A DNA stretch of 64,000 nt, from contig NZ_LSOF01000013.1 in the NCBI RefSeq assembly GCF_001592875.1, positions 144,898-208,897 on the forward strand. Reading direction: 5' to 3'. Shown here in pieces: positions 37,372 to 48,600 of the stretch; position 1 is the stretch's first letter; the number at the start of each line of letters is the position of its first letter. The position numbers were made by a program, and so were the translations under genes. The notes below the pieces were generated by a model that saw nothing but the letters and a program-made list of their open reading frames with translations, had not been told where the DNA came from and searched no databases. Source of the stretch: Pseudomonas sp. BMS12 (GTDB lineage Bacteria > Pseudomonadota > Gammaproteobacteria > Pseudomonadales > Pseudomonadaceae).

Positions 37372-37644
37372 TTAGGCGGCGGTAGCCAGGGCCTTGATGT
37401 GACCGTTCAGGCGGCTCTTGTGACGAGCGGCCTTGTTCTTGTGGATGATGCCTTTGTCGGCCATGCGGTCGATCACAGGTACAGCCAGGGTGTAGGCGGT
37501 CTGAGCCTTTTCCAGGTCCTTGGCGTCGATAGCCTTGACCACGTTCTTGATGTAGGTGCGGACCATGGAGCGCAGGCTGGCGTTATGGCTACGACGCTTC
37601 TCAGCCTGTTTGGCGCGTTTTTTGGCAGAAGGTGTATTGGCCAC
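37372..37644 (-). CDS. rpsT: 30S ribosomal protein S20
   Basis: A 90-residue S20: [17 protein letters not shown] then [13 protein letters not shown]. The start is GTG 37644, fixed by AAGGAG seven bases upstream and by family length; an ATG 12 codons earlier would add an unrelated stretch. Divergent from murJ, as usual in Pseudomonas. Confidence 0.97.
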   Translation of the reverse strand: MANTPSAKKRAKQAEKRRSHNASLRSMVRTYIKNVVKAIDAKDLEKAQTAYTLAVPVIDRMADKGIIHKNKAARHKSRLNGHIKALATAA

Positions 37645-37826
37645 CGTCAAGCTCCTTGAAAATAAGGGGATAGCAAACAAATAAGGCCGCGAATTATTCC
37701 GATGCCTGGCGCATCTGTCAAGCCTGAATCAGTTTTGCTGAGCTGGCCTGACCAGCGGTGGCTGGTTACACTCCTCGCCTCTATCGCCGGGGCGCCTGCA
37801 CCGGCATTGCGGATCACCGAGACTCC

Positions 37827-39371
37827 ATGAACCTGCTCAAATCCCTGGCTGCCGTCAGTTCCCTGACCATGCTTTCCCGCGTGCTGGGCTTCGTTCGCGA
37901 CACCATCATTGCGCGGACCTTCGGCGCGGGTGTGGCGTCCGATGCCTTCGTCGTGGCCTTCAAGCTGCCGAACCTGCTGCGGCGTATTTTCGCCGAGGGC
38001 GCCTTCTCCCAGGCGTTCGTGCCGATCCTGGCGGAGTACAAGACGCAGCAGGGCGAAGAGGCTGCGCGCACCTTTCTCGCCTATGTCGCCGGCCTGCTGA
38101 CACTGGTACTGGCCCTGGTCACTCTGCTCGGCATTCTCGCCGCGCCCTGGATCGTCTGGATCAGCGCCCCCGGTTTTGCCGACGAGCCCGAGCGCTTCGC
38201 GCTGACCACCGACCTGTTGCGGGTGACCTTCCCCTATATATTGCTGATCTCGCTGTCGTCCCTGGTCGGGGCGGTGCTCAATACCTGGAACCGCTTCTCG
38301 GTGCCGGCCTTCGTGCCGACCTTGCTGAACCTCAGCATGATCGCCTTTTCCCTGTGGCTTACGCCCTACTTCGATCCGCCGATCATGGCGCTCGGCTGGG
38401 CGGTGCTGGTGGGCGGCCTGGCGCAGTTCCTCTGGCAGCTGCCGGCGCTGAAAAGAATCGGCATGCTGGTGCTGCCGCGCCTGAGTCTGCGCGATACCGG
38501 TGTGTGGCGGGTGCTCAAGCAGATGGGGCCGGCGATCTTCGGTGTGTCGGTGAGTCAGATCTCGCTGATCATCAACACCATCTTCGCTTCCTTCCTGGTG
38601 GCGGGCTCGGTGTCCTGGATGTATTACGCCGATCGTCTGATGGAGCTGCCGTCCGGTGTGCTCGGCGTGGCGCTGGGGACCATTCTGCTGCCGGCGCTGG
38701 CCAAGACCTACGCCAGTGCCGACCGCGAGGAGTACTCGAAGCTGCTCGATTGGGGCTTGCGCCTGTGTTTCCTGCTGGTGCTGCCCTGCACCTTGGCCCT
38801 GGCGATCATTGCCGAGCCGTTGATCGTTGCCTTGTTCCAATATGGCAAGTTCACTGCCCATGACTCGGCCATGACCCAGCAGGCGCTGGTCGCCTATTCG
38901 GTCGGTCTGCTGGCGCTGATCCTGATCAAGATCCTGGCGCCCGGTTTCTACGCCCAGCAGAACATCAAGACACCGGTGCGCATTGCCATTGTCAGTCTGC
39001 TGGCAACTCAGGCGATGAATGCGCTGTTCGTCTTTGGTCTGGACCTCAAGCACGCCGGCCTGGCCTTGGCGATCAGTCTGGCGGCCTGCCTGAACGCCGG
39101 GCTGTTGTACTGGCAGTTGCGCAGTCGACGTATGTACCAGCCACAACCGGGTTGGACGATCTTCCTGTGCAAGCTGGTGGCGGCGGTTGCGGTGATGGTC
39201 GCGGTGCTGCTGGCAGTGTTGCACTTCATGCCCGCCTGGGGGCAGGGCGACATGCTGATGCGTCTGTTGCGTCTCGGGGCGCTGGTGGCGTCCGGAGTGC
39301 TGGCTTATTTCGGCACCTTGCTGCTGCTCGGCTTTCGTCCGCGTGATTTTGCCCGGCGGGCGGTGGGCTGA
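37827..39371 (+). CDS. murJ: Lipid II flippase MurJ
   Basis: A 514-residue MOP-superfamily flippase with about 14 helices. It starts [20 protein letters not shown] and has the conserved [13 protein letters not shown] and [20 protein letters not shown] (essential Arg/Glu of the cavity). It flips lipid II across the inner membrane for peptidoglycan growth. ATG 37827 chosen by family start; the 23 codons before it do not fit. Confidence 0.96.
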   Translation: MNLLKSLAAVSSLTMLSRVLGFVRDTIIARTFGAGVASDAFVVAFKLPNLLRRIFAEGAFSQAFVPILAEYKTQQGEEAARTFLAYVAGLLTLVLALVTLLGILAAPWIVWISAPGFADEPERFALTTDLLRVTFPYILLISLSSLVGAVLNTWNRFSVPAFVPTLLNLSMIAFSLWLTPYFDPPIMALGWAVLVGGLAQFLWQLPALKRIGMLVLPRLSLRDTGVWRVLKQMGPAIFGVSVSQISLIINTIFASFLVAGSVSWMYYADRLMELPSGVLGVALGTILLPALAKTYASADREEYSKLLDWGLRLCFLLVLPCTLALAIIAEPLIVALFQYGKFTAHDSAMTQQALVAYSVGLLALILIKILAPGFYAQQNIKTPVRIAIVSLLATQAMNALFVFGLDLKHAGLALAISLAACLNAGLLYWQLRSRRMYQPQPGWTIFLCKLVAAVAVMVAVLLAVLHFMPAWGQGDMLMRLLRLGALVASGVLAYFGTLLLLGFRPRDFARRAVG

Positions 39372-39386
39372 TGGCGGACGTGCTGC

Positions 39387-39416
39387 CTGTCACCGATAGC
39401 CGCCTGTGCGTATAAT
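39387..39416 (+). promoter_or_regulatory. Promoter of the ribF operon
   Basis: CTGTCA (39387-39392), 18-base spacer, perfect TATAAT (39411-39416), 29 bases before the ribF ATG. Confidence 0.65.
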
Positions 39417-39444
39417 CGGCCACTTTGTAAGCAAGTAGCATGCT

Positions 39445-40383
39445 ATGCAGCTGGTCCGAGGCCTCCACAATCTGCTTCCGCTGAGCCAGGGCTGCGTTGC
39501 CACCATCGGTAATTTCGATGGGGTGCACCGTGGCCATCAGGCCATTTTGGCGCGCCTGCGCGAGCGCGCCATCGAGCTGGGCGTGCCCAGCTGCGTGGTG
39601 ATCTTCGAGCCGCAGCCGCGCGAGTTCTTCGCCCCGGACACCGCGCCGGCGCGCCTGACCCGGCTGCGCGAGAAGCTCGAACTGCTGGCGGCCGAGGGCG
39701 TCGACCGGGTGTTGTGCCTGGCCTTCAATCGGCGCCTGCGTGAGCTGTCTGCCGATGAGTTCGTGCGCCAGGTACTGGTCGACGGGCTACGCATCCAGCA
39801 TCTGGAGGTCGGCGACGACTTCCGTTTCGGTGCCGGTCGCAGTGGTGATTTCGATTTTCTGGTGCAGGCCGGCGCGCAGCACGGCTTCAGTGTCGAGGCG
39901 GCGCTGACCGTCGAGTTGGATGGCGAGCGCATCAGCAGCACACGTGTGCGCCAGGCCTTGCAGGCCGGTGAGCTGGAACTGGCCGAGCGCCTGCTGGGGC
40001 GCCCCTATGCGCTGGCCGGGCGCGTGCTGCATGGCCAGAAGCTGGCGCGCCAGCTCGGTACGCCGACCGCCAATGTGCAGCTCAAGCGGCGCAAGCCACC
40101 GCTGCAGGGCGTGTTTCTGGTCAGTACGCTGCACGAGCAGCGCCGCCTGCACGGCGTGGCCAATATCGGCCAGCGGCCGACGGTGGACGGGGATGGCAGC
40201 CCACACCTGGAAGTGCATTTGCTGGAATACGCTGGCGACCTGTATGGCCAGCGCCTGACGGTGGAATTCCACCACAAGCTGCGCGACGAGCAGCGTTTCG
40301 CCTCCCTGGAGGCGCTGAAGACGGCGATTGACGCGGATGTCGCCGCCGCCCGGGCCTACTGGCTTGGCCAACCGCTTGACTGA
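39445..40383 (+). CDS. ribF: Bifunctional riboflavin kinase/FAD synthetase
   Basis: A 312-residue RibF. The N-terminal FAD synthetase domain has [14 protein letters not shown] (HxGH-like) and the C-terminal riboflavin kinase domain has GTPTANVQL and [11 protein letters not shown]. It makes FMN then FAD. First gene of ribF-ileS-lspA-fkpB; ileS starts 14 bases later. Confidence 0.96.
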   Translation: MQLVRGLHNLLPLSQGCVATIGNFDGVHRGHQAILARLRERAIELGVPSCVVIFEPQPREFFAPDTAPARLTRLREKLELLAAEGVDRVLCLAFNRRLRELSADEFVRQVLVDGLRIQHLEVGDDFRFGAGRSGDFDFLVQAGAQHGFSVEAALTVELDGERISSTRVRQALQAGELELAERLLGRPYALAGRVLHGQKLARQLGTPTANVQLKRRKPPLQGVFLVSTLHEQRRLHGVANIGQRPTVDGDGSPHLEVHLLEYAGDLYGQRLTVEFHHKLRDEQRFASLEALKTAIDADVAAARAYWLGQPLD

Positions 40384-40397
40384 TCGAAGAGCCTGAG

Positions 40398-43229
40398 ATG
40401 ACCGACTACAAAGCCACGCTGAACCTCCCGGATACTGCCTTCCCGATGAAAGCCGGCCTGCCGCAGCGCGAGCCGGAAACCCTGGCGCGCTGGGACAGCA
40501 TTGGTCTGTACCAGAAGCTGCGGGAGATCGGTGCAACCCGGCCGAAGTTCGTCCTGCACGACGGCCCGCCCTATGCCAACGGCAGCATCCACATCGGTCA
40601 CGCGGTCAACAAGATCCTCAAGGACATGATCGTCCGTTCCAAGACCCTGGCTGGCTTCGATGCACCCTATGTGCCGGGGTGGGACTGCCATGGCCTGCCG
40701 ATCGAGCACAAGGTCGAGACCACCTTCGGCAAGAATCAGCCGGCCGACATCACCCGTGAACGCTGCCGCACCTACGCCGGCGAGCAGATCGAGGGGCAGA
40801 AGGCCGACTTCATCCGTCTCGGTGTGCTCGGCGAGTGGGACAATCCCTACAAGACCATGGCCTTCGCCAACGAAGCCGGGGAGATCCGCGCCTTGGCAGA
40901 GATGGTCAAGCAGGGCTTCGTGTTCAAGGGCCTGAAGCCGGTCAACTGGTGCTTCGACTGCGGCTCGGCGCTGGCCGAGGCCGAGGTGGAGTATCAGGAC
41001 AAGAAGTCCGATGCCATCGACGTCGCCTTCGTGGTCGAGGATGCCGCCCAGCTGGCCGCCGCCTTCGGCCTGAGCGAGCTGGCCAAGCCAGCCGCCATCG
41101 TGATCTGGACCACCACGCCCTGGACCATCCCGGCCAACCAGGCGCTGAACGTCCATCCCGAATTCACCTACGCCCTGGTCGATGCCGGCGAGCGCCTGCT
41201 GCTGCTGGCCGAGGAGCTGGTCGAGAGCTGCCTGGCACGTTATGGCCTGCAAGGCCAGGTGATCGCAACTGCGGTCGGCTCGGCGCTGGAAAATATCCGC
41301 TTCCGCCATCCGTTCTATGAGCGCTTCGCGCCGGTCTATCTGGCCGAATACGTCGAGCTGGGCGCCGGTACCGGTATCGTCCACTCGGCACCGGCCTACG
41401 GTGAGGACGACTTCCGCTCCTGCAAGCACTACGGCATGAGCAATGACGACATCCTCAGCCCGGTACAGAGCAACGGTGTGTACGTGGCCGATCTGCCGTT
41501 CTTCGGCGGGCAGTTCATCTGGAAGGCCAACCCGGCCATCGTCGCCAAGCTTGAAGAAGTTGGCGCGCTGCTCAAACACGAAAGCATCCAGCACAGCTAC
41601 ATGCACTGCTGGCGGCACAAGACCCCGCTGATCTACCGCGCCACCGCGCAGTGGTTCGTCGGCATGGACAAGCAGGCCAATGACGGCAGCACCCTGCGCG
41701 AGCGCGCGCTGGGCGCCATCGAGCAGACCCAGTTCGTGCCGAGCTGGGGCCAGGCGCGCCTGCACAGCATGATCGCCGGGCGCCCGGACTGGTGCATCTC
41801 GCGTCAGCGCAACTGGGGTGTGCCGATCCCGTTCTTCCTCGACAAGGCCAGTGGCGAGCCGCACCCGCGCACCGTCGAGTTGATGGAAGAAGTCGCCAAA
41901 CGCGTCGAGCAGGAAGGCATCGAGGCCTGGTTCAAGCTGGACGCCGCCGAATTGCTCGGTGACGAGGCCGCGCAGTACGACAAGATCAGCGACACCCTGG
42001 ACGTCTGGTTCGACTCCGGTACCACTCACTGGCATGTGCTGCGTGGCTCGCACCCGCTGGGCCATGAGGTCGGCCCGCGCGCGGACTTGTACCTGGAAGG
42101 TTCCGACCAGCACCGTGGCTGGTTCCACTCGTCGCTGCTGACCGGTTGCGCCATCGACGGGCATGCCCCGTACAAGGCGTTGCTGACGCATGGTTTCGTG
42201 GTCGACGAGAATGGTCGCAAGATGTCCAAGTCGCTCGGCAATGTGGTCGCGCCGCAGGAGGTCAACGACAGCCTGGGCGCCGACATCATGCGCCTGTGGG
42301 TCGCCTCCACCGACTATTCCGGTGAGATGGCCGTGTCCAAGGTCATCTTGCAGCGCAGCGCCGATGCCTACCGGCGTATCCGCAACACCACGCGCTTCCT
42401 GCTCTCCAACCTAAATGGCTTCGACCCGGCCAAGGACCTGCTGCCGGCCGAGCAGATGCTCGATCTGGACCGCTGGGCGGTGGACGCCACTGCCCGTCTG
42501 CAGGCCGAGATCATCGAGGCCTATGGCGAGTACCGTTTCTGGAACGTCTACTCCAAGGTGCACAACTTCTGCGTGCAGGAGCTGGGCGGTTTCTATCTCG
42601 ACATCATCAAGGATCGTCAGTACACCACCGCTGCCGACAGCGTGGCGCGCCGCTCCTGCCAGAGCGCGCTGTTCCACATCGCCGAGGCCCTGGTGCGCTG
42701 GATCGCGCCGATCCTGGCCTTCACCGCCGACGAGATCTGGCAGTTCCTGCCGGGTGAGCGCAACGAGTCGGTGATGCTGAATACCTGGTACGAAGGCCTG
42801 GAGCGTCTGCCGCAAGGCTTCGAGCTGGACCGTGAGTACTGGGATCAGGTCATGGCGGTAAAGGCGGCGGTCAACAAGGAGCTGGAGAACCTGCGCGCGG
42901 CCAAGGCCATCGGCGGCAGTCTGCAGGCGGAAGTTACCCTGTATGGCGACGAGTCGCTGCAGGCGACCCTGGCCAAGCTGGGCGACGAGCTGCGTTTTGC
43001 CTTGATCACCTCTGCGGCTGCCGTCGCGCCGCTGGCCGAGGCCCCGACCGATACGGTGGCGACCGAACTGGCCGGGCTCAAGCTGAAGATCGTCAAGTCG
43101 GCCCACGCCAAGTGCGGTCGCTGCTGGCATTTCCGTGCCGATGTCGGCGCCAACGCCGCCCATCCCGAGCTGTGCGAGCGTTGCGTGAGCAACATCGAAG
43201 GTGCTGGCGAGGTGCGTAAGCATGTCTGA
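40398..43229 (+). CDS. ileS: Isoleucyl-tRNA synthetase
   Basis: A 943-residue class I synthetase. HIGH motif in [22 protein letters not shown] in [10 protein letters not shown] near residue 610, an editing domain between, and a C-terminal zinc finger [10 protein letters not shown]...CERC. This is the bacterial, mupirocin-sensitive type. The lspA start overlaps its end by 8 bases. Confidence 0.98.
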   Translation: MTDYKATLNLPDTAFPMKAGLPQREPETLARWDSIGLYQKLREIGATRPKFVLHDGPPYANGSIHIGHAVNKILKDMIVRSKTLAGFDAPYVPGWDCHGLPIEHKVETTFGKNQPADITRERCRTYAGEQIEGQKADFIRLGVLGEWDNPYKTMAFANEAGEIRALAEMVKQGFVFKGLKPVNWCFDCGSALAEAEVEYQDKKSDAIDVAFVVEDAAQLAAAFGLSELAKPAAIVIWTTTPWTIPANQALNVHPEFTYALVDAGERLLLLAEELVESCLARYGLQGQVIATAVGSALENIRFRHPFYERFAPVYLAEYVELGAGTGIVHSAPAYGEDDFRSCKHYGMSNDDILSPVQSNGVYVADLPFFGGQFIWKANPAIVAKLEEVGALLKHESIQHSYMHCWRHKTPLIYRATAQWFVGMDKQANDGSTLRERALGAIEQTQFVPSWGQARLHSMIAGRPDWCISRQRNWGVPIPFFLDKASGEPHPRTVELMEEVAKRVEQEGIEAWFKLDAAELLGDEAAQYDKISDTLDVWFDSGTTHWHVLRGSHPLGHEVGPRADLYLEGSDQHRGWFHSSLLTGCAIDGHAPYKALLTHGFVVDENGRKMSKSLGNVVAPQEVNDSLGADIMRLWVASTDYSGEMAVSKVILQRSADAYRRIRNTTRFLLSNLNGFDPAKDLLPAEQMLDLDRWAVDATARLQAEIIEAYGEYRFWNVYSKVHNFCVQELGGFYLDIIKDRQYTTAADSVARRSCQSALFHIAEALVRWIAPILAFTADEIWQFLPGERNESVMLNTWYEGLERLPQGFELDREYWDQVMAVKAAVNKELENLRAAKAIGGSLQAEVTLYGDESLQATLAKLGDELRFALITSAAAVAPLAEAPTDTVATELAGLKLKIVKSAHAKCGRCWHFRADVGANAAHPELCERCVSNIEGAGEVRKHV

Positions 43230-43728
43230 TGCGCGCTTCGGTCGCCTGGTCTGGCTGTGGCTGGCGGTGCTGGTATTTGTCCTCGACCAGGGCAGCAAGC
43301 AGGTCGTGCTGCAGGTACTGGAGTACGGCCAGCGGGTTACCGTGATCGACGGCTACTTCGACTGGGTTCATGTCTACAACCGTGGCGCTGCGTTCAGCTT
43401 CCTGGCCGGCGAATCCGGCTGGCAACGTTGGCTGTTCGCCGCGATCGCCGTCTGTGTCAGCGCCGTGCTGGTGGTGTGGATGAAGCGTCTCAAGCACGAC
43501 GAAACCTGGCTGGCCATCGCCCTGGCCCTGGTGCTCGGCGGAGCGCTGGGCAACCTGTACGACCGTATCGTGCTTGGTCACGTGGTCGATTTCATCCTGG
43601 TGCACTGGCAGGATCGTTACCGCTTCCCGGCCTTCAACCTGGCCGACAGCGGCATTACCGTCGGCGCCGTGATGCTGGCGCTGGATATGTTCAAGAGCAA
43701 GAAGTCCGGAGAGCCCGCCCATGACTGA
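43222..43728 (+). CDS. lspA: Lipoprotein signal peptidase II
   Basis: A 168-residue aspartyl protease with four membrane helices. Catalytic Asp residues sit in [16 protein letters not shown] (D of NxxDR) and [20 protein letters not shown] and [11 protein letters not shown] are family marks. It removes signal peptides from prolipoproteins. ATG 43222 overlaps ileS by 8 bases, and it overlaps fkpB by 8. Confidence 0.96.
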   Translation: MSDARFGRLVWLWLAVLVFVLDQGSKQVVLQVLEYGQRVTVIDGYFDWVHVYNRGAAFSFLAGESGWQRWLFAAIAVCVSAVLVVWMKRLKHDETWLAIALALVLGGALGNLYDRIVLGHVVDFILVHWQDRYRFPAFNLADSGITVGAVMLALDMFKSKKSGEPAHD

Positions 43729-44158
43729 GCAGCGTATTGGTCCGGACAAGGAAGTCACCCTGCACTTCGCCCTCAAGCTGGAAAGCGGCGATGTGGTCGA
43801 CAGTACCTTCGACAAGGCGCCAGCCACCTTCAAGGTCGGTGACGGCAACCTGCTGCCCGGCTTCGAGGCGGCGCTGTACGGCTTCAAGGCCGGCGACAAG
43901 CGCAGCCTGCAGATCGAGCCGGAGAATGCCTTTGGTCAGCCCAACCCGCAGAACGTACAGGTGATGCCGCGTACGCAGTTCGTCGACATGGAGCTGTCCG
44001 AAGGTCTGCTGGTGATCTTCAATGACGCCGCCAACACCGAGCTGCCCGGGGTGGTCAAAGCCTTCGACGAGCAGCAGGTGACCATCGACTTCAACCACCC
44101 GCTGGCCGGCAAACGCCTGAGCTTCGACGTGGAAATCATCGAAGTTCGCCCGGCCTGA
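43721..44158 (+). CDS. fkpB: FKBP-type peptidyl-prolyl isomerase, SlpA-like
   Basis: A 145-residue SlyD/SlpA-type [24 protein letters not shown], then [18 protein letters not shown] and the insert-in-flap region with [11 protein letters not shown]. It lacks SlyD's His-rich tail, so FkpB is the better name. Start overlaps lspA; ispH follows after 62 bases. Confidence 0.93.
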   Translation: MTEQRIGPDKEVTLHFALKLESGDVVDSTFDKAPATFKVGDGNLLPGFEAALYGFKAGDKRSLQIEPENAFGQPNPQNVQVMPRTQFVDMELSEGLLVIFNDAANTELPGVVKAFDEQQVTIDFNHPLAGKRLSFDVEIIEVRPA

Positions 44159-44220
44159 TCCCTCCGCGGGAGAGGCGTACACTCTCCCCATTGCCTTTAC
44201 CGCGCGCCGAGACTCTCCGT

Positions 44221-45168
44221 ATGCAAATCAAACTCGCCAACCCCCGCGGCTTCTGCGCCGGCGTCGATCGCGCCATCGAGATCGTCAATCGCGCCCTGGA
44301 AGTGTTCGGCGCGCCGATCTATGTGCGCCATGAAGTGGTGCACAACAAGTTCGTGGTCGAGGACCTGCGCGCCCGTGGCGCCGTGTTCGTCGAGGAGCTG
44401 GACCAGGTACCGGACAACGTCATCGTCATCTTCAGCGCCCATGGTGTTTCCCAGGCCGTACGTCAGGAAGCCGAGCGCCGTGGTCTCAAGGTCTTCGATG
44501 CCACCTGCCCACTGGTAACCAAGGTACACATGGAGGTGGCGCGTTACAGCCGCGACGGCCGCGAGTGCATCCTCATCGGTCATGAGGGGCATCCGGAAGT
44601 CGAAGGCACCATGGGCCAGTACGACCGCAGCAACGGCGGCGATATCTACCTGGTGGAAGACGAAGCCGATGTGGCCGAGTTGCAGGTTCGCAACCCGGAG
44701 TCCCTGGCCTTCGTCACCCAGACCACCCTGTCGATGGACGACACCAGCAAGGTCATCGACGCCCTGCGCGCCAAGTTCCCCAGCATCGGTGGGCCGCGCA
44801 AGGACGATATCTGCTACGCCACCCAAAACCGCCAGGATGCGGTCAAGCAACTGGCCGCCGAGTGCGATCTGGTGCTGGTTGTCGGCAGCCCGAACAGCTC
44901 CAACTCCAACCGCTTGCGCGAACTGGCCGAGCGCCTGGATACCCCTGCATACCTGATCGATGGCGCCGAAGACCTTCGGCAGGAGTGGTTCGAGGGCACT
45001 GAGCGCATCGGCATCACTGCTGGAGCTTCGGCTCCAGAGGTGCTGGTGCTCGGAGTGGTCGAGAAGCTGCGCAGCTGGGGTGCGACCGGTGCGGAAGAAC
45101 TGGATGGTCGGCCGGAGAATGTGACGTTCTCGATGCCTAAGGAACTCAGGGTGGTAGCTCTGGATTGA
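44221..45168 (+). CDS. ispH: 4-hydroxy-3-methylbut-2-enyl diphosphate reductase
   Basis: A 315-residue 4Fe-4S enzyme ending the MEP isoprenoid pathway. Cluster cysteines lie in [21 protein letters not shown] and the later [10 protein letters not shown]; catalytic Glu in [14 protein letters not shown] 44221 starts [10 protein letters not shown], the family start; ten in-frame codons upstream are not used. Confidence 0.97.
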   Translation: MQIKLANPRGFCAGVDRAIEIVNRALEVFGAPIYVRHEVVHNKFVVEDLRARGAVFVEELDQVPDNVIVIFSAHGVSQAVRQEAERRGLKVFDATCPLVTKVHMEVARYSRDGRECILIGHEGHPEVEGTMGQYDRSNGGDIYLVEDEADVAELQVRNPESLAFVTQTTLSMDDTSKVIDALRAKFPSIGGPRKDDICYATQNRQDAVKQLAAECDLVLVVGSPNSSNSNRLRELAERLDTPAYLIDGAEDLRQEWFEGTERIGITAGASAPEVLVLGVVEKLRSWGATGAEELDGRPENVTFSMPKELRVVALD

Positions 45169-45186
45169 GCAGCGGATACGCATACG

Positions 45187-45215
45187 AAAAGGCCCGGAAA
45201 TTCCGGGCCTTTTTA
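45187..45215. terminator. Bidirectional terminator between ispH and pilE
   Basis: AAAAGGCCCGGAA-A-TTCCGGGCCTTTTT, near-perfect stem with A/T runs on both sides. Confidence 0.93.
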
Positions 45216-45225
45216 TAGTTGGGGT

Positions 45226-45654
45226 TTACTTCCAGCACTGCTCCACGGTTTTTCCGGAGCCGGTTCGGTTTTTTACTCCGAGTGCGTTGAGTTTCAGGTT
45301 ACCGCAAGATCCGTCTCCGAACTTTTGTGTGGCGGTGAGGGTATAGCCACCATCATTGGCTTCAGAGCTTACAGTCATCTCGTAGTAGCCGTTTTCTGAC
45401 ATTACCTTGGTCCCAGATGTGTTGCGCAAGGCCAGTTGACCTATGTTGGCAGCGTTGGTTACGTAGCTGTTGTTCTGCGCGAAGAAGCGCTCCTGGCGCG
45501 CTGCTCCTTCGCTGAGAAGTGCTTGCCCTTCAGAGCGTTTGCTACGGGCTACGTACTCGGAGTAGTTGGGAATCGCAATGGCTGCAAGGATGCCGATGAT
45601 GGCAACTGCCAGCATCATCTCAAGCAAAGTAAATCCAGCCTGCTTACTGCTCAT
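45226..45654 (-). CDS. pilE: Minor type IV pilin PilE
   Basis: A 142-residue prepilin. The leader MSSKQAG is cut before Phe, with Glu at +5 (FTLLEMMLAVAIIGILAAIA), then NYSEYVARSKRSEGQAL. A Cys pair near the C-terminus (CGNLKL...EQC) forms the D-region loop. Minor pilins of this cluster prime pilus assembly with PilY1. The start overlaps the pilY1 stop (ATGA); the pilY2 gene that separates them in P. aeruginosa is not present. Last gene of the fimU-pilVWXY1E unit. Confidence 0.92.
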   Translation of the reverse strand: MSSKQAGFTLLEMMLAVAIIGILAAIAIPNYSEYVARSKRSEGQALLSEGAARQERFFAQNNSYVTNAANIGQLALRNTSGTKVMSENGYYEMTVSSEANDGGYTLTATQKFGDGSCGNLKLNALGVKNRTGSGKTVEQCWK

Positions 45655-48600
45655 TGGAACTCCTCGGGAATAATGTGCCAGCTCTGGCGGCCGCTGTTGT
45701 TTGGATCGTCGCCAACGGTGGCAGGATCACCTGCGCCGTCGCTACCGTAGACTTTGTTGCCAGGGGCCAGGGTGAAGCCGCCAATGGCCGGGAAGCGTCG
45801 GCCGGAGACGATATCCTTGGCTGAACCATATTGGTCACTCGAATTGACCACCTTGTCATTGTTCAGGTCCAGCACGTTGTATTTGGTGCGGCCACCTGTG
45901 TAGGCGTCGATGCCATACAACCAGGTGTCGGCGCCAGCGGCGCAAGGGTCCTGATTGGGTGTCAGGCTGCTCAGGAACAGGGTTTGTCCGCGTGCCGACA
46001 TGTTGTTGATGACCATCTCGCCCGTTCGCACATTACCTACGGACAGGTCGAGTGACCAGCCCCAGAGGTTGACCGACGCATCGTTGCTGGTGTCGTTCGA
46101 GGTTGCGTTGGGGTTGCTGGCGTTGTAGTCCTTGAACCACTTGACCGTGTCCTGGCTCAGCAGACGAATGTCGTTGATAGCTGACTGTGAGCTGTCGCCA
46201 ATCACTGCATTGTCCACCTGTGAGGTGAATTTTTGGGCCTGCATGCCGGCGCGATCCGTCGCTTTGGCTGTACTGGCAGAAGTGCTCTGGCGCTTGGTCT
46301 GACGATCCCACACGCCATAAACCGTCATGGCGCGGCTGGTGTCTACGTTGGCGTCGCTGCTTTCCAGGTACTTGCCGGTGCCAATCAACACCAGGTAGCC
46401 AATGGTGGAAGGGTGGCGTACCAGGGATGGCTGGATGGTGATGGCCTGACGTTTGCCAAGACCGCTTACAGAGTCCCGTGCGGTAAAGATGGGTGTGCTG
46501 CCGTAGGCAATAGTGAAGTCATTGGTAGTGACATTCGTCAGTGAGCTGCGGGAGAAGGGGTCGCCCGTCAGAGAGGTATCGGTGCTGCCTGAGCTGACTG
46601 GGCTGACAGTTGGCACCAGATCGAAACGCCACAGATTACCCTGAAGGTCACCGGCATAGGCGTAGTCGACCAGGCCGTCGCCGTTGTTGTCCGCCCCGCG
46701 CACACTGGACAGGCCGTTCGGCAGGGTAACGCCAGAGTCCACGACTTGAGGTACGACCAATTTTTTCAGCAGATTGCCGGTCTTGATATCGATGATCATC
46801 AGGGCGGCGCGGTCGTTGGTGCTGTTATAGCCATTGCCCATCAAAACCGCCCACTGACCGCTGTGCAGGCGGACGATCTCCGGTTGGGCGAAAGTGTTGC
46901 CCAGGTCGGTGTCAGTCGTGGAGTCGAATTCCCATAGCAGCTTTATGTCATTCGGGTTGGTGATGTCTAGGGCGAACAACGCCTTGCCGCCAGCACGCAG
47001 CGTACCGATCAGGACCGTGTGCCAGCCCTCATTTGCAGCATTGCCGAAGTAGACATCACGAACGATCGGGGTGCCATCGACGAAGTAGCGGTGTTCGGCG
47101 CCTGTGTAGTTCTGGCCCGTGAGGCGGTTGAGGTTCTTGATTACCTCGGTGGGGATGAATGCGAACTCCTCTACACCCGTTTCAGCGTTGAAACCGTGCA
47201 GCATGCCGTCGTTACCACCGACATAGATCATTTCCTTGCGCAGCGTGCGCTTGTTGGCAGCTTTGAATGTCGCATAGCTCTGATAGCCATTGAGAGTACC
47301 CGTTGGGTTCTCAATGCGATCTGCCAGATAGGACAGGTAACCCGGTGTGCCAACTACAACCGGGCTCGAGTTGATGATGTCGCCCAGGATGGTGCTGCGG
47401 GTACGGAATGACGGGCTGGTAGTACCTTCCAGGGTGCGAACTCCGCGAATGTAGTCGACGCGCTGCGAGCCTAGGCTGTCGGTTGCACCAACCAGGCTTT
47501 CTGGATTGACGCTGAGCAGGTTCTGTTGTGCCGTGCTCAGGTTGGCCCAGGTGAAACTTTTGAGCTTGGTCGTGGCGTTGGTCAGATCCTTCATCATGAC
47601 CTTGCGAGTAGCTGCTGCCAGGTTCTTGTTAGCAGTTTGTGCTTTCCACTTAACGGTTTGGGCGCCGCTGCCGTCGATCAGGGTCTTGATAATTTCCCCG
47701 CTCCAGTCATTGCTGGAGAATTGGGTCGCATAGACATTGCTTTCAATGGCGCTGTCATCGGCGTCGGAAACGAACGATGCCGATACGGCAGGGCGTGCGG
47801 CCGAGGTGGTGCGGTCGGCAATGCGGTTGAGAATGTCCTTGAAGGCTTTGACCATTGCGTCCGGGCTGTCGACGCTGAAGAACTCGCCGCGGGAGTTGAT
47901 GGCCGCGTGCCAGAGGTCGTAGACGTTATTGCTGCTGTCCTTTGCAGCCGGTGGCCACGTTTTACTGCCGCTCACTAAGTTGTTGTAGCCAGTACCGCCA
48001 AAAGTCCCCTGGCTGGTATCCCATTCGAGGCCGGATTGGGTGAGCGAACTGCTCAATCCCAAACCCATGGTGAAGGTGACCATGTGCTGCCAGGTTGCCG
48101 GGTCGTTGCGAGCATCCCAATAGCTTTTTGTTGGGTCGCTATCTTTGAAGGGGTAATAGGGCTGCAGCTTGTTGGCTAGCGTCGTATTTAGGTCATTGGC
48201 CCAGTAGTTGAAAGCCAAGTCGGCAACCGTTTCCTTTTGGCTGTCGGCATAAGGATGACGTTTTCCGTCGTAAACTGTGCCGTCCGGCAAGGTATAGCCA
48301 GCACCATTATTTTCGCTAGACGAGTCATCCTTGTAGTCTGCAGGTTTGGTAAAGTTTTGGTTCCAGATACCGTCAGTCATGAGAATGTGATAGCTCGGAC
48401 GACAGGCGTAAGTGTTGCCCGCATTATTGGTCTGCGAGCTGTCGTTTGGGTATTTCTGCCAGGGTGTCGTTGTTTTATAAAATTCGCCAGCACGGTACAT
48501 GGCTGCGCGCAACCATGTGCTTCCTGAAAAAGGTGGGTCCTGCAGCCAGGACATCAAGCGTCCACGATGGGCAGTGGTGTATTCGCGGAGCTTGTTATCC

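Noticed and set aside
37647..39224. 525-codon open frame on the minus strand across murJ
   Set aside because: It lies fully antisense to murJ, its translation is Gln/His/Arg-rich low-complexity sequence, and it has no family features. It is a shadow of GC-rich codon bias.
40356..42191. 611-codon antisense open frame in ileS
   Set aside because: Same shadow effect. IleS is certain on the plus strand and the antisense product has no domain-like pattern.
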